Assembly: GCA_030268105.1 (NCBI GenBank)
Contig: BSDZ01000094.1
Span: forward strand, 5,056,501 to 5,120,500
Direction: 5' to 3'
DNA from: Volvox africanus
Taxonomy: Eukaryota > Chlorophyta > Chlorophyceae > Chlamydomonadales > Volvocaceae
DNA: 64,000 nt
Shown: positions 1-9,255 of the stretch, piece after piece
Numbering within the stretch: the first letter of the stretch is position 1
Layout of the letters: each line of letters starts with the position of its first letter
The notes under the pieces: model-generated
Database searches by the model: none
What the model was told of the DNA's origin: nothing
What the model saw: only the letters and a program-made list of their open reading frames with translations
Translations under genes and position numbers: made by a program

Positions 1-208
1 ATTATGCCATAATGGACTCACGCATCGATGTGGGCCCCGAGTCAAACATGTTGACCAACAGCACCATGTCGCGAATGGTGATGCAGTATGCTACATTAGC
101 TAGATATATCCAAATATATCATGCTAATATGCTCATATCATGTTCAGTCATGCTTTTGTAAGTCCAAGCCTATTTTGACATGCGCGGTGATTGAACTAGC
201 GTACAACA
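1..208 (-). repeat. Partial LTR (family LTR2) of a minus-strand gypsy element
   Basis: The sequence ends in TACAACA at 202-208, followed directly by a minus-strand polypurine tract (209-226). It resembles the longer LTR2 copies at 26597-28454 and 26969-27775, sharing for example the segment around the words TCGAGTCAAACATGTTGACC and AGCTAGATATA. The window edge cuts off the rest. It is the 3' LTR of the pol remnant that follows on the same strand. Confidence 0.75.
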
Positions 209-267
209 ACTATCCCCCCTCCCATATGCAGCGTCCTCGCTGCATCATACAGCATCGACTGCAGAGA

Positions 268-1282
268 TCATTGGGTCTGTGTGGCACGTAGACGAGCTTC
301 CTCTAGTAGGGGCTTCATTTCTGGGGAGAAATTGGGTGTTGGCTCCCAAGAGTTATGCTCGCTAGGATAACCAGTCCATTTGACCAGGTACTCATGTACC
401 GTCCGCTTGCATCGATGTCGACCTACACGTCGAGCCCGATAAGCCAGTATGCGTTCCACATCATAAACCTTTTGCTTGCCTGTGATCCAGGTCTTGGGAC
501 AGGGTCCATTACTGCAGGGGCCTCGGTGCCCCGTTTGAAACGGGTGCCGTGCCATGATAGGGGCGAATGAGGGAGATATGAAACGTGGGGTGAATATTCA
601 TGTCAGAGGGTAGGGATAGCTCCACAGCTACATTTCCTACCATGCGTACAATGGGATATGGACCGATCCAGCGAGATAACAGTTTTTGGGACCCATCAGC
701 AAGCGAACGTAAGTTCTTAGTGCTCAATAATACCATTTGTCCCACCGAAAATGTTACGTCACGTTTGGATTTATTATAGTAGTCCGTCATCCGTTGTTGT
801 GCTGCATCCAAGCATGCCTTCGTGTCTGTCATGCATTGGCAAAGGTTTTAGCCGCAGGGATATTTACTTCCCACTTTCGCCACACGGGTAGTGCAGGATG
901 AAATCCATAATTCAGAAAGAATGGGCTTTGACCTGTAGAATGGTTAACAGAATTGTTAAGCATGAATTCTGCCAAAGTCAGAAACGTATCCCAGATGAGG
1001 GGTGTGCGTCCCTCGAAATTTCGTAACATATCGCCTAGTGTGCGATTTGTGCGTTCTGTTTGCCCATCGGATTGTGAATGGTATGCTGTGCTCAAAGGAA
1101 CGCGCATACCAGCAAGTTCACACAGTGCTTCCCAAAACTTAGACGTGAATTGACCACCACGGTCTGATATCACAGTTTTAAGGAACGCCATGGAATTGGA
1201 CCACGTTATCAAAAAATAATCGTGCTGTTTGCTCAGCGGTGCAAGACGAGGTGTAGGGGGCTAAGTTAACCATTTTGGTGGA
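268..1282 (-). pseudogene. Degenerate Ty3/gypsy pol 3' end (integrase and chromodomain)
   Basis: Read on the minus strand, the segment encodes the integrase core (SDRGGQF, then [18 protein letters not shown]), the conserved [15 protein letters not shown] block, the integrase C-terminal region ([19 protein letters not shown]) and a chromodomain ([33 protein letters not shown]). It is closest to the pol of element E at 28514-30172. It is broken by at least two frame changes, near 520 and near 830, and homology to pol stops near 1282, where unrelated sequence begins. Protease, RT, RNase H and gag are missing. The copy cannot make an integrase. Confidence 0.85.
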
Positions 1283-1400
1283 TCAAAGATTGATTTGAAG
1301 ATATATAACATAAAAGCGTCCAATAACAACAAGGCGAGCTGCTGAAATTTGAAAATGGTAAGTCAGCGAAAGGTGAGGCGAAAGACCACAATCTGTTGCG
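1283..1400. other. Unique sequence, probable 5' part of the interrupted LINE locus
   Basis: These 118 bases match none of the gypsy copies here. They end in TTGCG (1396-1400), which repeats at 8874-8878 after element A, so they were contiguous with 8879-9013 before A inserted. That piece was in turn contiguous with 16120 onward before B inserted. I see no clear ORF. Confidence 0.5.
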
Positions 1401-2225
1401 TGTTGTGCTACGGTTCATTTCCCGCCGACGCGTAGGTCGACGCGATCCTACGAGGCGAAGTGCTTTTGTGATGAACGCATTGCATATGAATTAATCTGCA
1501 TGATATAAATGTATTCGTGTACATTTATATATGCATTTGGCATGTTGTCATTATCCATCGCGACATCGCATCATGGCAAATCCGCCTAGCATGCATGAAA
1601 GCCCGAAGCATGGAAGTGCGCATTATGCTCGTGCTACGAAACAATAAGTAATATTATCTGATATAATATTACTTTATTACAGCACACGTTGAGAGCGCCG
1701 CACTCGTCGCGATGCATGCCCTGCAACCGGATATCGTTATCCGGACCCTTGCATCATGCGAATGCCGGAAAGGCTTATACGTTGTTATGCGTAGACATCG
1801 CCTAGGCGCAGTAGGGTTGTCACATCTAGGATCGGCCTCCTAATGTGAATCGTACGGCACTGCGATGCTGCGAGTATAACAGATGCGAGGACGGCTAAGC
1901 TAAACAAGACATTCGATACCGGAGAACACTTGTGTGTTCTACATTACTATTGCTATACGATATTCTACTTAGCCCGAGCTAAAGCCTGAACTTCGCTAAT
2001 CACCGCCGCGTGATGATTGCTTGCTTCCGGCGCTGACGGCGATTTCGTCCATTGCATCATTCCGATCTGTAAGACCGTAAGTTATATCTCTCTTCGTCTT
2101 GAAGTCTTCCGCTGTCTCTGTTTGCTCTCGCTTGCCTTGCTGTACTTGCAAGTGCTCGCGCATCGGTGTCGATAGTCTCCAGACGTGCAGATACTTATGA
2201 GCAAACGCGAACGAGAGGTACAACA
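1401..2225 (+). repeat. 5' LTR of element A (family LTR1)
   Basis: An 825-bp LTR starting TGTTGTGCTACGG and ending GAGGTACAACA, with TGTTGT/ACAACA terminal inverted repeats. It holds several strong palindromes: the TAATATTAT arms around 1648-1676, CCGG(N)CCGG-type symmetry around 1728-1743 and GAACAC...GTGTTC around 1924-1939. It is the reference copy for LTR1, which recurs in both orientations across the window. Confidence 0.95.
1524..1533 (+). promoter_or_regulatory. TATA-like box in LTR1
   Basis: TTTATATATG lies in the 5' third of the LTR, upstream of a non-AT-rich stretch. It is conserved in other LTR1 copies (for example 8172-8181 and, reversed, near 15985 and 50005). Its position suits a U3 promoter driving the genomic RNA. 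No start-site data exist, so this is inferred from sequence and conservation only. Confidence 0.35.
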
Positions 2226-2228
2226 ATT

Positions 2229-2247
2229 TGGTATCGAGACAGGTTCG
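2229..2247 (+). promoter_or_regulatory. Primer-binding site of element A, probable initiator tRNA-Met
   Basis: TGGTATCGAGACAGGTTCG begins three bases after the LTR. Its complement ends in TCTCGAT-A-CCA, which fits a tRNA acceptor strand with a U at position 72, preceded by a plausible T-stem. An A1:U72 pair is characteristic of eukaryotic initiator tRNA-Met, the usual primer of such elements. The same site, reversed, precedes the 5' LTRs of B, C, G, H and J. Confidence 0.7.
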
Positions 2248-2292
2248 TTGCCTAACTGTCTCTCTTTGTCTAATCGGAAGTAGGTTCTTTCT

Positions 2293-2384
2293 ATGGCGAG
2301 TTCCAGCGACGAACCACGAGGACCGCTAGATACTTTTGCCGAAGACTTAGGCCGCGCCGTTTTGGACGCCGCCGCTTCCGGTTT
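2293..2384 (+). CDS. gag: Putative first coding exon of gag (element A)
   Basis: An ATG at 2293 opens a frame of 31 codons (MASSSDEPRGPLDTFAEDL...) that stops at 2386. A GTAATT donor at 2385 and a CTCAG acceptor ending at 2461 would join it in frame to the next exon, an open frame with no ATG of its own. In element F the corresponding leader ORF has an ATG followed by a similar Ala-rich, helix-rich N-terminus without this interruption, which supports the reading. Alternatively it is only a short upstream ORF. No transcript evidence is available. Confidence 0.4.
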
Positions 2385-2461
2385 GTAATTGTTTAATTGC
2401 TTTTGCTTAGATTGCTGCACTTGTTGTGTAAGTGTACGCTCTGAGTCGCAGGTAATCTCAG
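2385..2461 (+). other. Putative intron 1 in the gag leader of element A
   Basis: The segment has a GTAATT donor, a pyrimidine-rich interior and a CTCAG acceptor. Removing its 77 bases makes the 2293 ORF continuous with the ATG-less ORF at 2463-2726. A second donor-like GTAAGT lies inside (2427-2432), and an alternative CAG acceptor ends at 2451. Confidence 0.35.
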
Positions 2462-2604
2462 TGCACCGGCATTGCTTGCCGCGGCGACTGAGACCGGCGT
2501 TCGTCCGGACCAGTTGGCGACTCTCATTGCCCAAACTACGGAGATCAGGACTCAGCTGGGCAATTACTTGCTGAGTTTGCTGAATCTTCTCAAGAGTACT
2601 GTCG
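2462..2604 (+). CDS. gag: Putative second coding exon of gag (element A)
   Basis: The frame is open from 2463 to 2726 and encodes a helix-rich segment (ALLAAATETGVRPDQLATL, then RTQLGNYLLSLLNLLK). It has no ATG, so it is unlikely to be translated alone. The frame is kept in copies B, C and G. It aligns in character and position with the N-terminal leader ORF of element F (SAAIFAAATTVSTPQTL, then KFLKFIEGIQ). A donor GTAGGC follows at 2605, in the same phase as the GTAGGC donor of element F. Confidence 0.4.
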
Positions 2605-2731
2605 GTAGGCTCACCAAATCGCTTTGTACTCTTGCCTTTGCGATAGAAGTCGGCTTCTATTACGCAAACCTAGGGTATCGTTTCGTGCTTCATGTCCGCG
2701 GAACACGACGATACGCCGCACACTAGCCTAG
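2605..2731 (+). other. Putative intron 2 in the gag leader of element A
   Basis: From the GTAGGC donor at 2605 to CCTAG ending at 2731, 127 bases would be removed, joining exon 2 to the gag frame in phase 1. The acceptor AG is retained in element J although the surrounding bases differ. If this intron is not removed, gag can start at its own ATG at 2692. That ATG lies just after a TAG (2671-2673) which is itself a possible acceptor but out of phase with GTAGGC. Confidence 0.3.
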
Positions 2732-3927
2732 CTAGCCAACCCGATTTTGTTGTGGCTGCTAGAGCACCGGATAGAGGTCTTGAGACTGTTGGCGCGCGAG
2801 CCACTCAAGAACCCCTTTTCCTTCAGACCCCTGCTCACTTAATTGTGCCGCATTCAGCAGTGAACACGAATATGGACAACACTGCTGGACCAAGGGTTCT
2901 GCCATTACCTCAAGCTCGAGGGCATGATGACATCCCTGAGGTGATGAGATTGTCGATTCCCGTTCCTAGGCTCAATATTTCGCTGACCGACAAGACACCA
3001 GGGTATAGCATAGCTGATGCAACTCGTGCGTACGTGTGTGACGCTAAAAAGTATCTCCAGGCTGTTCATGGCGGCGATAATGACGGTATCAGGTGTCTCT
3101 TCGTTGGTAACACCCTCGAGGGCGCAGCGAAGGACTGGTATCGCAATTGGACCAACGCCCGGGGCAGCTATACTTTTGACGAGTTGGTCGTCGCTTTGCT
3201 CGCACGATTCGCTACTGAGGTTCAAGCACGCGATGTGGAAGCTCGTAAGGTTTTGGCAGCCGGTAGCTACCACATGCGTCGGGATGAAAATGTACCTGCG
3301 TACCAGTCACGCTTCGAAGCACTTGTGACTCCCATTGCTGACCTCACTGAATCCGAGCGTGTCTTTTGGTTTAGGCGAGGCCTGACGAAAATTTTGGCTA
3401 AATGGTGCGCTACTGACTTGGTTGGAGCGCAGATCAAGTCGTATGACGCGTTGGTCGTTTTTGCTAAGGGCGCGGAGGTACGACTCCTTGCCGGCGAGGA
3501 AGAAGTCAAGTCTGCCCCTCGTGCAAATGCCGTGCAAGTGCAGGATCCGCTTGGGGAAGCTGTAGCCCTCGACCAGGACCTCGGCGCGACCCGCCCCACG
3601 CCTACTGCCGCGACGCGACGCAGCAACGGGCAACGCAAGGCGCGCGGGGGCGCTAACTCGGGTGTCCGTGGTACAGGAGGAGCAGGTCCGAGCTCGGACC
3701 CAGCTAGGAACAGGAAGCGTGGTGGTGCGCCGTCGTCGGCAGCCGCACAGCGTTCCGACCCCAATGCGAAGCGGACTCGCACGGACGACACGTATATGCC
3801 AAAATGGAATTGCAATCGTTCCGAATTCGAGCGACGGAAATTGGCCAATGTTTGTCTACGGTGTGCGGAGAATCATTCCACGAAGGATTGCCCTCTAATG
3901 CCGCCGTTTGTACCTCAGCCGAAATAG
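2692..3927 (+). CDS. gag: Gag polyprotein, element A
   Basis: A structural protein of 411 residues from the ATG at 2692, possibly longer at the N-terminus if the leader exons are used. The middle is a retrotransposon gag capsid-like region ([48 protein letters not shown]). A basic, low-complexity stretch (about residues 300-350) follows. A single zinc knuckle CLRCAENHSTKDC sits near residues 388-400, with spacing C-X2-C-X3-H-X4-C, one residue shorter than usual between the second Cys and His. The frame ends at UAG 3925-3927, and the same frame stays open into pol. The expected role is assembly of virus-like particles around element RNA. Confidence 0.93.
   Translation: MSAEHDDTPHTSLASQPDFVVAARAPDRGLETVGARATQEPLFLQTPAHLIVPHSAVNTNMDNTAGPRVLPLPQARGHDDIPEVMRLSIPVPRLNISLTDKTPGYSIADATRAYVCDAKKYLQAVHGGDNDGIRCLFVGNTLEGAAKDWYRNWTNARGSYTFDELVVALLARFATEVQARDVEARKVLAAGSYHMRRDENVPAYQSRFEALVTPIADLTESERVFWFRRGLTKILAKWCATDLVGAQIKSYDALVVFAKGAEVRLLAGEEEVKSAPRANAVQVQDPLGEAVALDQDLGATRPTPTAATRRSNGQRKARGGANSGVRGTGGAGPSSDPARNRKRGGAPSSAAAQRSDPNAKRTRTDDTYMPKWNCNRSEFERRKLANVCLRCAENHSTKDCPLMPPFVPQPK
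3925..3927 (+). promoter_or_regulatory. Amber codon separating gag and pol, probable readthrough site
   Basis: The context is CCG AAA UAG GGG CUU. The frame is open before the UAG for all of gag and after it through position 7989. The first in-frame ATG after the stop is only at 4201, inside conserved pol sequence. The arrangement is kept in B (13589-13591), C (36900-36902), J (60237-60239) and, in a different family, F (44939-44941). A G-rich stretch downstream could form a stimulatory RNA structure. This resembles gammaretrovirus-style stop suppression, but it is inferred, not shown. Confidence 0.65.
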
Positions 3928-6900
3928 GGGCTTTCCTGGGTTCCTGCGGAGGGGGCACCACCTGGGATTTCTGAACTAACGCGTGGTCGGTGGTCATCCT
4001 TACGGCCAGCCGTTAAGGCATTGTTGCCTTGTGTACTTGGACACATCGAGCGAGTCATTGCGCGACGCATCACGCTTGACGGACGCACGGGACTTCTCTG
4101 CTTCGACCCGTTGTGTAATTTGTTTACACCTCGCCGTCCCCTGTCGTCTATCGATCTGTCCAACCACGTGGTTTTGTTCATCCCCTCGTCTCTGCGTGAG
4201 ATGTCGGAACAGTTGGCCATATACAGGAGATGTAGGCGTCAATATCCAGGCACCGCCGCATGTGTTTTACTCCCCGCTTTCTGTCGGCGCAAGGCAGAGG
4301 CATCGTTAAGGGGTATGCGGCATGTCCACCGGTTCGAGCCGGGCACCGTTTTGTTTAATGGTGTGGATCGGGAGGGTACGTTGGCTCCGTGGCCACACCT
4401 ATCCTACTCGGTTGACGTTTGGTACGAAGCTCCTGATGGGGGTGCCGTTGGTTACGGACCCGCCTTAAGTGCACTGACGTTGTCTGCTGGGCAGTCGCTC
4501 ATAGATAACCGTGTCCCTGTGGTTCAGATCGGTTTGAATGGCCGTACTCTGAAGGCACTTATTGACACCGGTGCCAGCGACGACTTCATCTCTGTCGCAG
4601 AGGTGAATGCGCTGGGGTTGTCCCCAGAGTCGTCTGATTGTCCACAGGTTACCCTTGCTGACGGGGGTAAGCATCCCATCGTGGGCAGGATTACCCTTAG
4701 CCTATCGTTAGGCCCTTTGCGTGTTGTGACCCGGCCGTACGTGCTGCAGGGCTTAGCAGAGACTGCACCGTACATAATGGGGTCGTCGACATTACGACAG
4801 TACCGCGCGCGCATCGACATGGAGACCGCAACCCTGCATATGTGCAAGGGTACTCTGTCGATTAAGGTACCTTTCCTGTCGTTCGAACATGTCACACCAA
4901 AGGAGGGCGAAACTGAGGCGGTGCCTATGGTTAATTTCGCTGTGACCGCAATGGCCGCGCGAATCGAACCAGAGCTAGTCGGGCGTAAGGAGGCCGTCCG
5001 TTTGTTACGGAAGGGTGCCCACGGACTGCTTTTAAGGCCGCGGGTGAGCTGTTGTGTCACCACCGCGCAGATTTCTGCGGATCCTGAGGTAGAGGCCCTA
5101 CTGTCGCAGTATGAGGACGTCTTTAAAGATATCCCTGGCCTACCACCTATGCGTCCTGTTGATCACACAATCCCTCTCATGCCTGGAGCGCAGCCTACAG
5201 CCCGGCCAATGTACAGGTTGAGTCCATTGGAGCTGGATGAGGTAAAGCGCCAGGTGACGGATTTGCTCGCGAAGGGTATGATACGCCCCAGCACATCCCC
5301 GTTTTCTGCACCGATTTTGTTTGTCGGTAAAAAGGATGGGACCTTGCGCATGTGCATCGATTACCGGGGGTTAAATGCGAATACGGTGAAAAATCGCTAC
5401 CCTTTGCCACGCGTGGACGACCTGTTGGATAAGCTGAAGGGCTCGGCTTATTTTTCCTCAATTGACTTACAACAGGGCTACAATCAGATTCGCATCGCTG
5501 CCTCTGATATCCCGAAAACCGCTTTTCGGACGCCCTTCGGTCACTTTGAGTATACGGTCCTATCGTTTGGTTTGACTAATGCCCCTGCGACGTTTCAGGC
5601 GGTTATGGACCGAATGTTTAGGCCGTTTATCGACAGGTTCGTTGTTTGCTACCTGGATGACATCTTGGTATATTCTAAGACGCGCGAGGAGCACTTGAAG
5701 CATCTTCGGCTCGTGCTCGACGTTATGAGGCGGGAGCAATTGTTTGCTAAACGCGCCAAATGCTTTTGGGCGCAGCCTCAGGTGGAATATTTGGGCCACA
5801 TTGTGTCGGCCACCGGTGTGAAGATGGACCCGCGGAAGGTCGCCGTGGTTCGCGATTGGCCCGCGCCTCAGAACCTCACGGAGCTGCGTAAGTTCCTTGG
5901 CTTGACCAATTATTTCCGAAAGTTCATTGAAAAATATTCCATCATTGCGGCCCCGCTTACTAACTTAACTCGCAAAGGCGTTTTCGTTTCGCTCGAGTCG
6001 TGGACGTCGCAATGCCAGCGGGCATTCGAAGAGCTCAAACGAATCGTTGCCGAAGATGTCACCCTTGCATTCCCTGATTACTCGTTGCCATTTCGTGTTG
6101 AGGTAGTGTCTGATGCCTCAATATTTGGAAGCGGCGCTGTATTGTTACAGGAAGGGCGACCGATCGCCTTCACGAGTAAGAAGTTTTCTGGTGCGGAGAT
6201 TCGCTACACCACCGGGGAACAGGAGCTTCTGGCCGTGCTGCATGCTTTAAAGGAATGGCGCTGTTACCTCGAGGGACGCCCGTTTACTTTAAAGACTGAC
6301 CACAAGCCCCTAACGTTTTTGCAAAGCGTTCCGACGTTGAACCGCCGTCAAGCTAGGTGGATGGAATATCTAGCTAGGTTCAACTGCACCTGGGAGTATA
6401 TTTCTGGTAAATTGAATATTGCCGATGCTCTCAGTCGACATCCGTCGCTACACGCTGCAATTTTGGCAGCGCCCGTCGTGCGGCCGCGTAGCGAGGAGGT
6501 ACCGATCGCGACGGACCTCGCGGAGCGGTTGAAGGTTGCCTACAACGCAGACGCCTGGTTCGCGGACCCGGCTAATGTAGAAAACCTTCGCAAGCAGAAT
6601 GGCCTTTGGCTACGGACGGAGGGTGCAGCTACGCAAATCGTCGTTCCGAACGACGACGCGCTACGCTACGACATCCTTGCGCGGTTCCACAAGGACCCGT
6701 TAGCAGGACACCCTGGTAGCAAGCGATTGATCGACTTGGTGCAACGTTCCTTTTGGTGGTCGCGCTTGGCTAAGGATGCGGCAAACTTCGTCCAGACATG
6801 CAGTCTGTGCCAGCGCAATAAGGCTTTGTCCGGTAAGGGGCATGGGTTGTTGCAACCGTTGCCTGTCCCGGATGCGCCTTGGGAAAGTGTTTCCATGGAC

Positions 6901-7989
6901 TTCATAGTCGCGCTGCCCAAAACTGAGGGGGGATATGATGCGGTGTTCGTAATGGTCGAACGTCTGACCAAGATGGTTCACCTAGCACCATGCACATCAT
7001 CTTGCACGGCTGAACAAACCGCACGCTTGTTTTTCGATAATGTGGTTCGGTTACACGGGGTTACCAAAAATGTGATCTCGGACCGCGGTGGGCAGTTCAT
7101 GTCTAAGTTTTCGGAAGCGCTCTGCAAGCTAGTTGGCATGCATGTCAACCTGAGCACAGCGTACCACCCGCAGACTGATGGTCAAACCGAACGCACAAAC
7201 CGCACGTTGGGTGATATGTTGCGCAATTATGCTGGTCGCACACCACTCGTCTGGGATACGTATTTGACTGCGGCAGAATTCGCGCTTAACAACACTGTTA
7301 ACCGCTCTACAGGCAAAAGTCCGTTCTTTCTTAACTACGGATTTCATCCCGCGCTACCCGTGTGGCGTGAGTTGGAAGTGAACGTGCCTGCTGCTAAACT
7401 TTTTGCCAAGTCTTTTATGTCCCGAATCACAGACGCGAAGTCGTGTTTGGACGCGGCGCAGCAACGAACGACGGAATACTATAACAAATCTAAGCAGGAT
7501 GTGACGTTTTCGGAAGGGCAACTCGTGTTGCTAAGCACCAAGAACTTGCGTTCCTTGGCCGACGGATCCCGAAAACTCTTACCCCGCTGGATTGGTCCGT
7601 ATCCTGTCGTGCGCATGGTTGGGAATGTGGCTGTGGAGCTTGCATTGCCCACTGATATGACCATTCACCCCACGTTTCACGTATCGCTTGTTCGTCCGTA
7701 TCGTAGTACGGAACCCGTCCCTGAGCCTGCTAACGCCCCCGCAGCGATCGAACCAGTTCCCGAGACCTGGATCGCTGGTAAACAGAAGTTTTACGATGTG
7801 GAGCGGGTGTTAGATTATCGCGCGCGTCGTGTGGGCCGACACCGACGTAAGCGAACAGTACACGAGTACTTGGTTAAGTGGACAGGGTATACCGACGAGC
7901 ACAACTCATGGGAACCAGCACGCAACTTCTCACAGGACATGAAACCCCTGCTCGAAGAAGCCCGCAAACGTGCCACACAAGCCCAATGA
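3928..7989 (+). CDS. pol: Pol polyprotein, element A (PR-RT-RH-IN-chromodomain)
   Basis: 1,353 residues follow the UAG in the gag frame. In order: aspartic protease ([11 protein letters not shown], Asp near residue 213, flap/ILG-like YIMGSSTL); RT with YLDD near residue 575 ([12 protein letters not shown]); Ty3-type RNase H ([26 protein letters not shown]); H2C2 zinc-binding segment ending CSLCQRNKA near 958; integrase core with Asp 991 (SMDFIVAL), Asp 1052 (ISDRGGQF) and Glu 1088 (QTERTNRTL), giving DD35E spacing; and a chromodomain ([31 protein letters not shown]) near 1289-1336. There are no internal stops. The chromodomain is expected to steer integration towards particular chromatin. The reading VERLTK, where other copies have VDRLTK, is one small difference. 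Confidence 0.95.
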   Translation, partial: GLSWVPAEGAPPGISELTRGRWSSLRPAVKALLPCVLGHIERVIARRITLDGRTGLLCFDPLCNLFTPRRPLSSIDLSNHVVLFIPSSLREMSEQLAIYRRCRRQYPGTAACVLLPAFCRRKAEASLRGMRHVHRFEPGTVLFNGVDREGTLAPWPHLSYSVDVWYEAPDGGAVGYGPALSALTLSAGQSLIDNRVPVVQIGLNGRTLKALIDTGASDDFISVAEVNALGLSPESSDCPQVTLADGGKHPIVGRITLSLSLGPLRVVTRPYVLQGLAETAPYIMGSSTLRQYRARIDMETATLHMCKGTLSIKVPFLSFEHVTPKEGETEAVPMVNFAVTAMAARIEPELVGRKEAVRLLRKGAHGLLLRPRVSCCVTTAQISADPEVEALLSQYEDVFKDIPGLPPMRPVDHTIPLMPGAQPTARPMYRLSPLELDEVKRQVTDLLAKGMIRPSTSPFSAPILFVGKKDGTLRMCIDYRGLNANTVKNRYPLPRVDDLLDKLKGSAYFSSIDLQQGYNQIRIAASDIPKTAFRTPFGHFEYTVLSFGLTNAPATFQAVMDRMFRPFIDRFVVCYLDDILVYSKTREEHLKHLRLVLDVMRREQLFAKRAKCFWAQPQVEYLGHIVSATGVKMDPRKVAVVRDWPAPQNLTELRKFLGLTNYFRKFIEKYSIIAAPLTNLTRKGVFVSLESWTSQCQRAFEELKRIVAEDVTLAFPDYSLPFRVEVVSDASIFGSGAVLLQEGRPIAFTSKKFSGAEIRYTTGEQELLAVLHALKEWRCYLEGRPFTLKTDHKPLTFLQSVPTLNRRQARWMEYLARFNCTWEYISGKLNIADALSRHPSLHAAILAAPVVRPRSEEVPIATDLAERLKVAYNADAWFADPANVENLRKQNGLWLRTEGAATQIVVPNDDALRYDILARFHKDPLAGHPGSKRLIDLVQRSFWWSRLAKDAANFVQTCSLCQRNKALSGKGHGLLQPLPVPDAPWESVSMDFIVALPKTEGGYDAVFVMVERLTKMVHLAPCTSSCTAEQTARLFFDNVVRLHGVTKNVISDRGGQFMSKFSEALCKLVGMHVNLSTAYHPQTDGQTERTNRTLGDMLRNYAGRTPLVWDTYLTAAEFALNNTVNRSTGKSPFFLNYGFHPALPVWRELEVNVPAAKLFAKSFMSRITDAKSCLDAAQQRTTEYYNKSKQDVTFSEGQLVLLSTKNLRSLADGSRKLLPRWIGPYPVVRMVGNVAVELALPTDMTIHPTFHVSLVRPYRSTEPVPEPANAPAAIEPVPETWIAGKQKFYDVERVLDYRARRVGRHRRKRTVHEYLVKWTGYTDEHNSWEPARNFSQDMKPLLEEARKRATQAQ

Positions 7990-8012
7990 CCCCTGCAGTC
8001 GATGCTGTATGA

Positions 8013-8046
8013 TGCAGCGAGGACGCTGCATACGGGAGGGGGGATA
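8013..8046 (+). promoter_or_regulatory. Hairpin and polypurine tract of element A
   Basis: A perfect 7-bp stem TGCAGCG/CGCTGCA with loop AGGA (8013-8030) is followed by the purine run GGGAGGGGGGATAA, three bases before the 3' LTR. The purine run is the plus-strand primer site. The hairpin just upstream is kept, with some arm changes, in the other copies, for example near 50150-50176 on the minus strand. Confidence 0.75.
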
Positions 8047-8048
8047 AT

Positions 8049-8873
8049 TGTTGTGCTACGGTTCATTTCCCGCCGACGCGTAGGTCGACGCGATCCTACG
8101 AGGCGAAGTGCTTTTGTGATGAACGCATTGCATATGAATTAATCTGCATGATATAAATGTATTCGTGTACATTTATATATGCATTTGGCATGTTGTCATT
8201 ATCCATCGCGACATCGCATCATGGCAAATCCGCCTAGCATGCATGAAAGCCCGAAGCATGGAAGTGCGCATTATGCTCGTGCTACGAAACAATAAGTAAT
8301 ATTATCTGATATAATATTACTTTATTACAGCACACGTTGAGAGCGCCGCACTCGTTGCGATGCATGCCCTGCAACCGGATATCGTTATCCGGACCCTTGC
8401 ATCATGCGAATGCCGGAAAGGCTTATACGTTGTTATGCGTAGACATCGCCTAGGCGCAGTAGGGTTGTCACATCTAGGATCGGCCTCCTAATGTGAATCG
8501 TACGGCACTGCGATGCTGCGAGTATAACAGATGCGAGGACGGCTAAGCTAAACAAGACATTCGATACCGGAGAACACTTGTGTGTTCTACATTACTATTG
8601 CTATACGATATTCTACTTAGCCCGAGCTAAAGCCTGAACTTCGCTAATCACCGCCGCGTGATGATTGCTTGCTTCCGGCGCTGACGGCGATTTCGTCCAT
8701 TGCATCATTCCGATCTGTAAGACCGTAAGTTATATCTCTCTTTGTCTTGAAGTCTTCCGCTGTCTCTGTTTGCTCTCGCTTGCCTTGCTGTACTTGCAAG
8801 TGCTCGCGCATCGGTGTCGATAGTCTCCAGACGTGCAGATACTTATGAGCAAACGCGAACGAGAGGTACAACA
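8049..8873 (+). repeat. 3' LTR of element A (family LTR1)
   Basis: An 825-bp LTR, TGTTGTGC...GTACAACA, nearly identical to 1401-2225 and followed by the target duplication TTGCG (8874-8878). Confidence 0.95.
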
Positions 8874-9013
8874 TTGCGTTCTGTTATGCCTAACACTCTG
8901 CAAGCTGATAACAGCGTTCTGTGACAGCCTGGCTCCGGAAGTGGTGGAACCCGTGGTTTCCTGTCACCCCCCCTCGTCAATCGACGAACGGGATCGTACG
9001 TGCAGGAACGTGC
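8874..9013. other. Unique sequence between elements A and B, probable LINE 5' region
   Basis: The segment starts with the TSD of A (TTGCG) and ends with the TSD of B (CGTGC, 9009-9013, repeated at 16115-16119). It was therefore part of the same locus as 1283-1400 and 16120-26083 before the two insertions. I see no ORF of note. It contains a run of seven C around 8967-8973. Confidence 0.55.
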
Positions 9014-9255
9014 TGTTGTACCTCTCCTTCGTGTTTGCTCATCAGTATCTGCGCGTCTGAAGACTTGCGACACCAATGCGCGAGCACTTGCAAGTACAGC
9101 AAGGCAAGCGAGAGCAAACAGAGACAGCGGAAGACTTCAAGATGAAGAGAGATACAACTTACAGTCTTACAGATCGGAACGATGCAATGGACGAAATCAC
9201 CGTCAGCGCCGGAAGCAAGCAATCATCACACGGCGGTGATTAGCAAAGTTCAGGC
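9014..9255 (-). repeat. Truncated 3' LTR of element B (LTR1, reversed)
   Basis: The segment begins TGTTGTACCTCTCC, the reverse of the LTR1 end, and follows LTR1 for about 240 bases until it is cut by a forward LTR at 9256. Confidence 0.85.

Larger units (their letters stand above)
1401..8873 (+). mobile_element. Element A: complete chromodomain Ty3/gypsy LTR retrotransposon
   Basis: This is a 7,473-bp element bounded by two 825-bp direct LTRs (TGTTGTGC...TACAACA). A 5-bp target-site duplication TTGCG lies at 1396-1400 and 8874-8878. Internal order: primer-binding site, leader with probable introns, gag, UAG, pol, a hairpin and a polypurine tract. By eye I found only two mismatches between the LTRs (near 1708/8356 and 2096/8744), so insertion was recent. 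No internal stop other than the gag-pol UAG is present. Every hallmark of an autonomous element is there, making it, with F, the best candidate for a currently mobile copy in this window. Confidence 0.95.

Noticed and set aside
2472..2726. Independent 84-residue protein
   Set aside because: The frame starts with TTG, not ATG, and has no start of its own. It is better read as a gag exon or leader.
4021..4300. Separate pol start at 4021
   Set aside because: That codon is TTG. The frame is already open back to the gag UAG, so no distinct start is supported.
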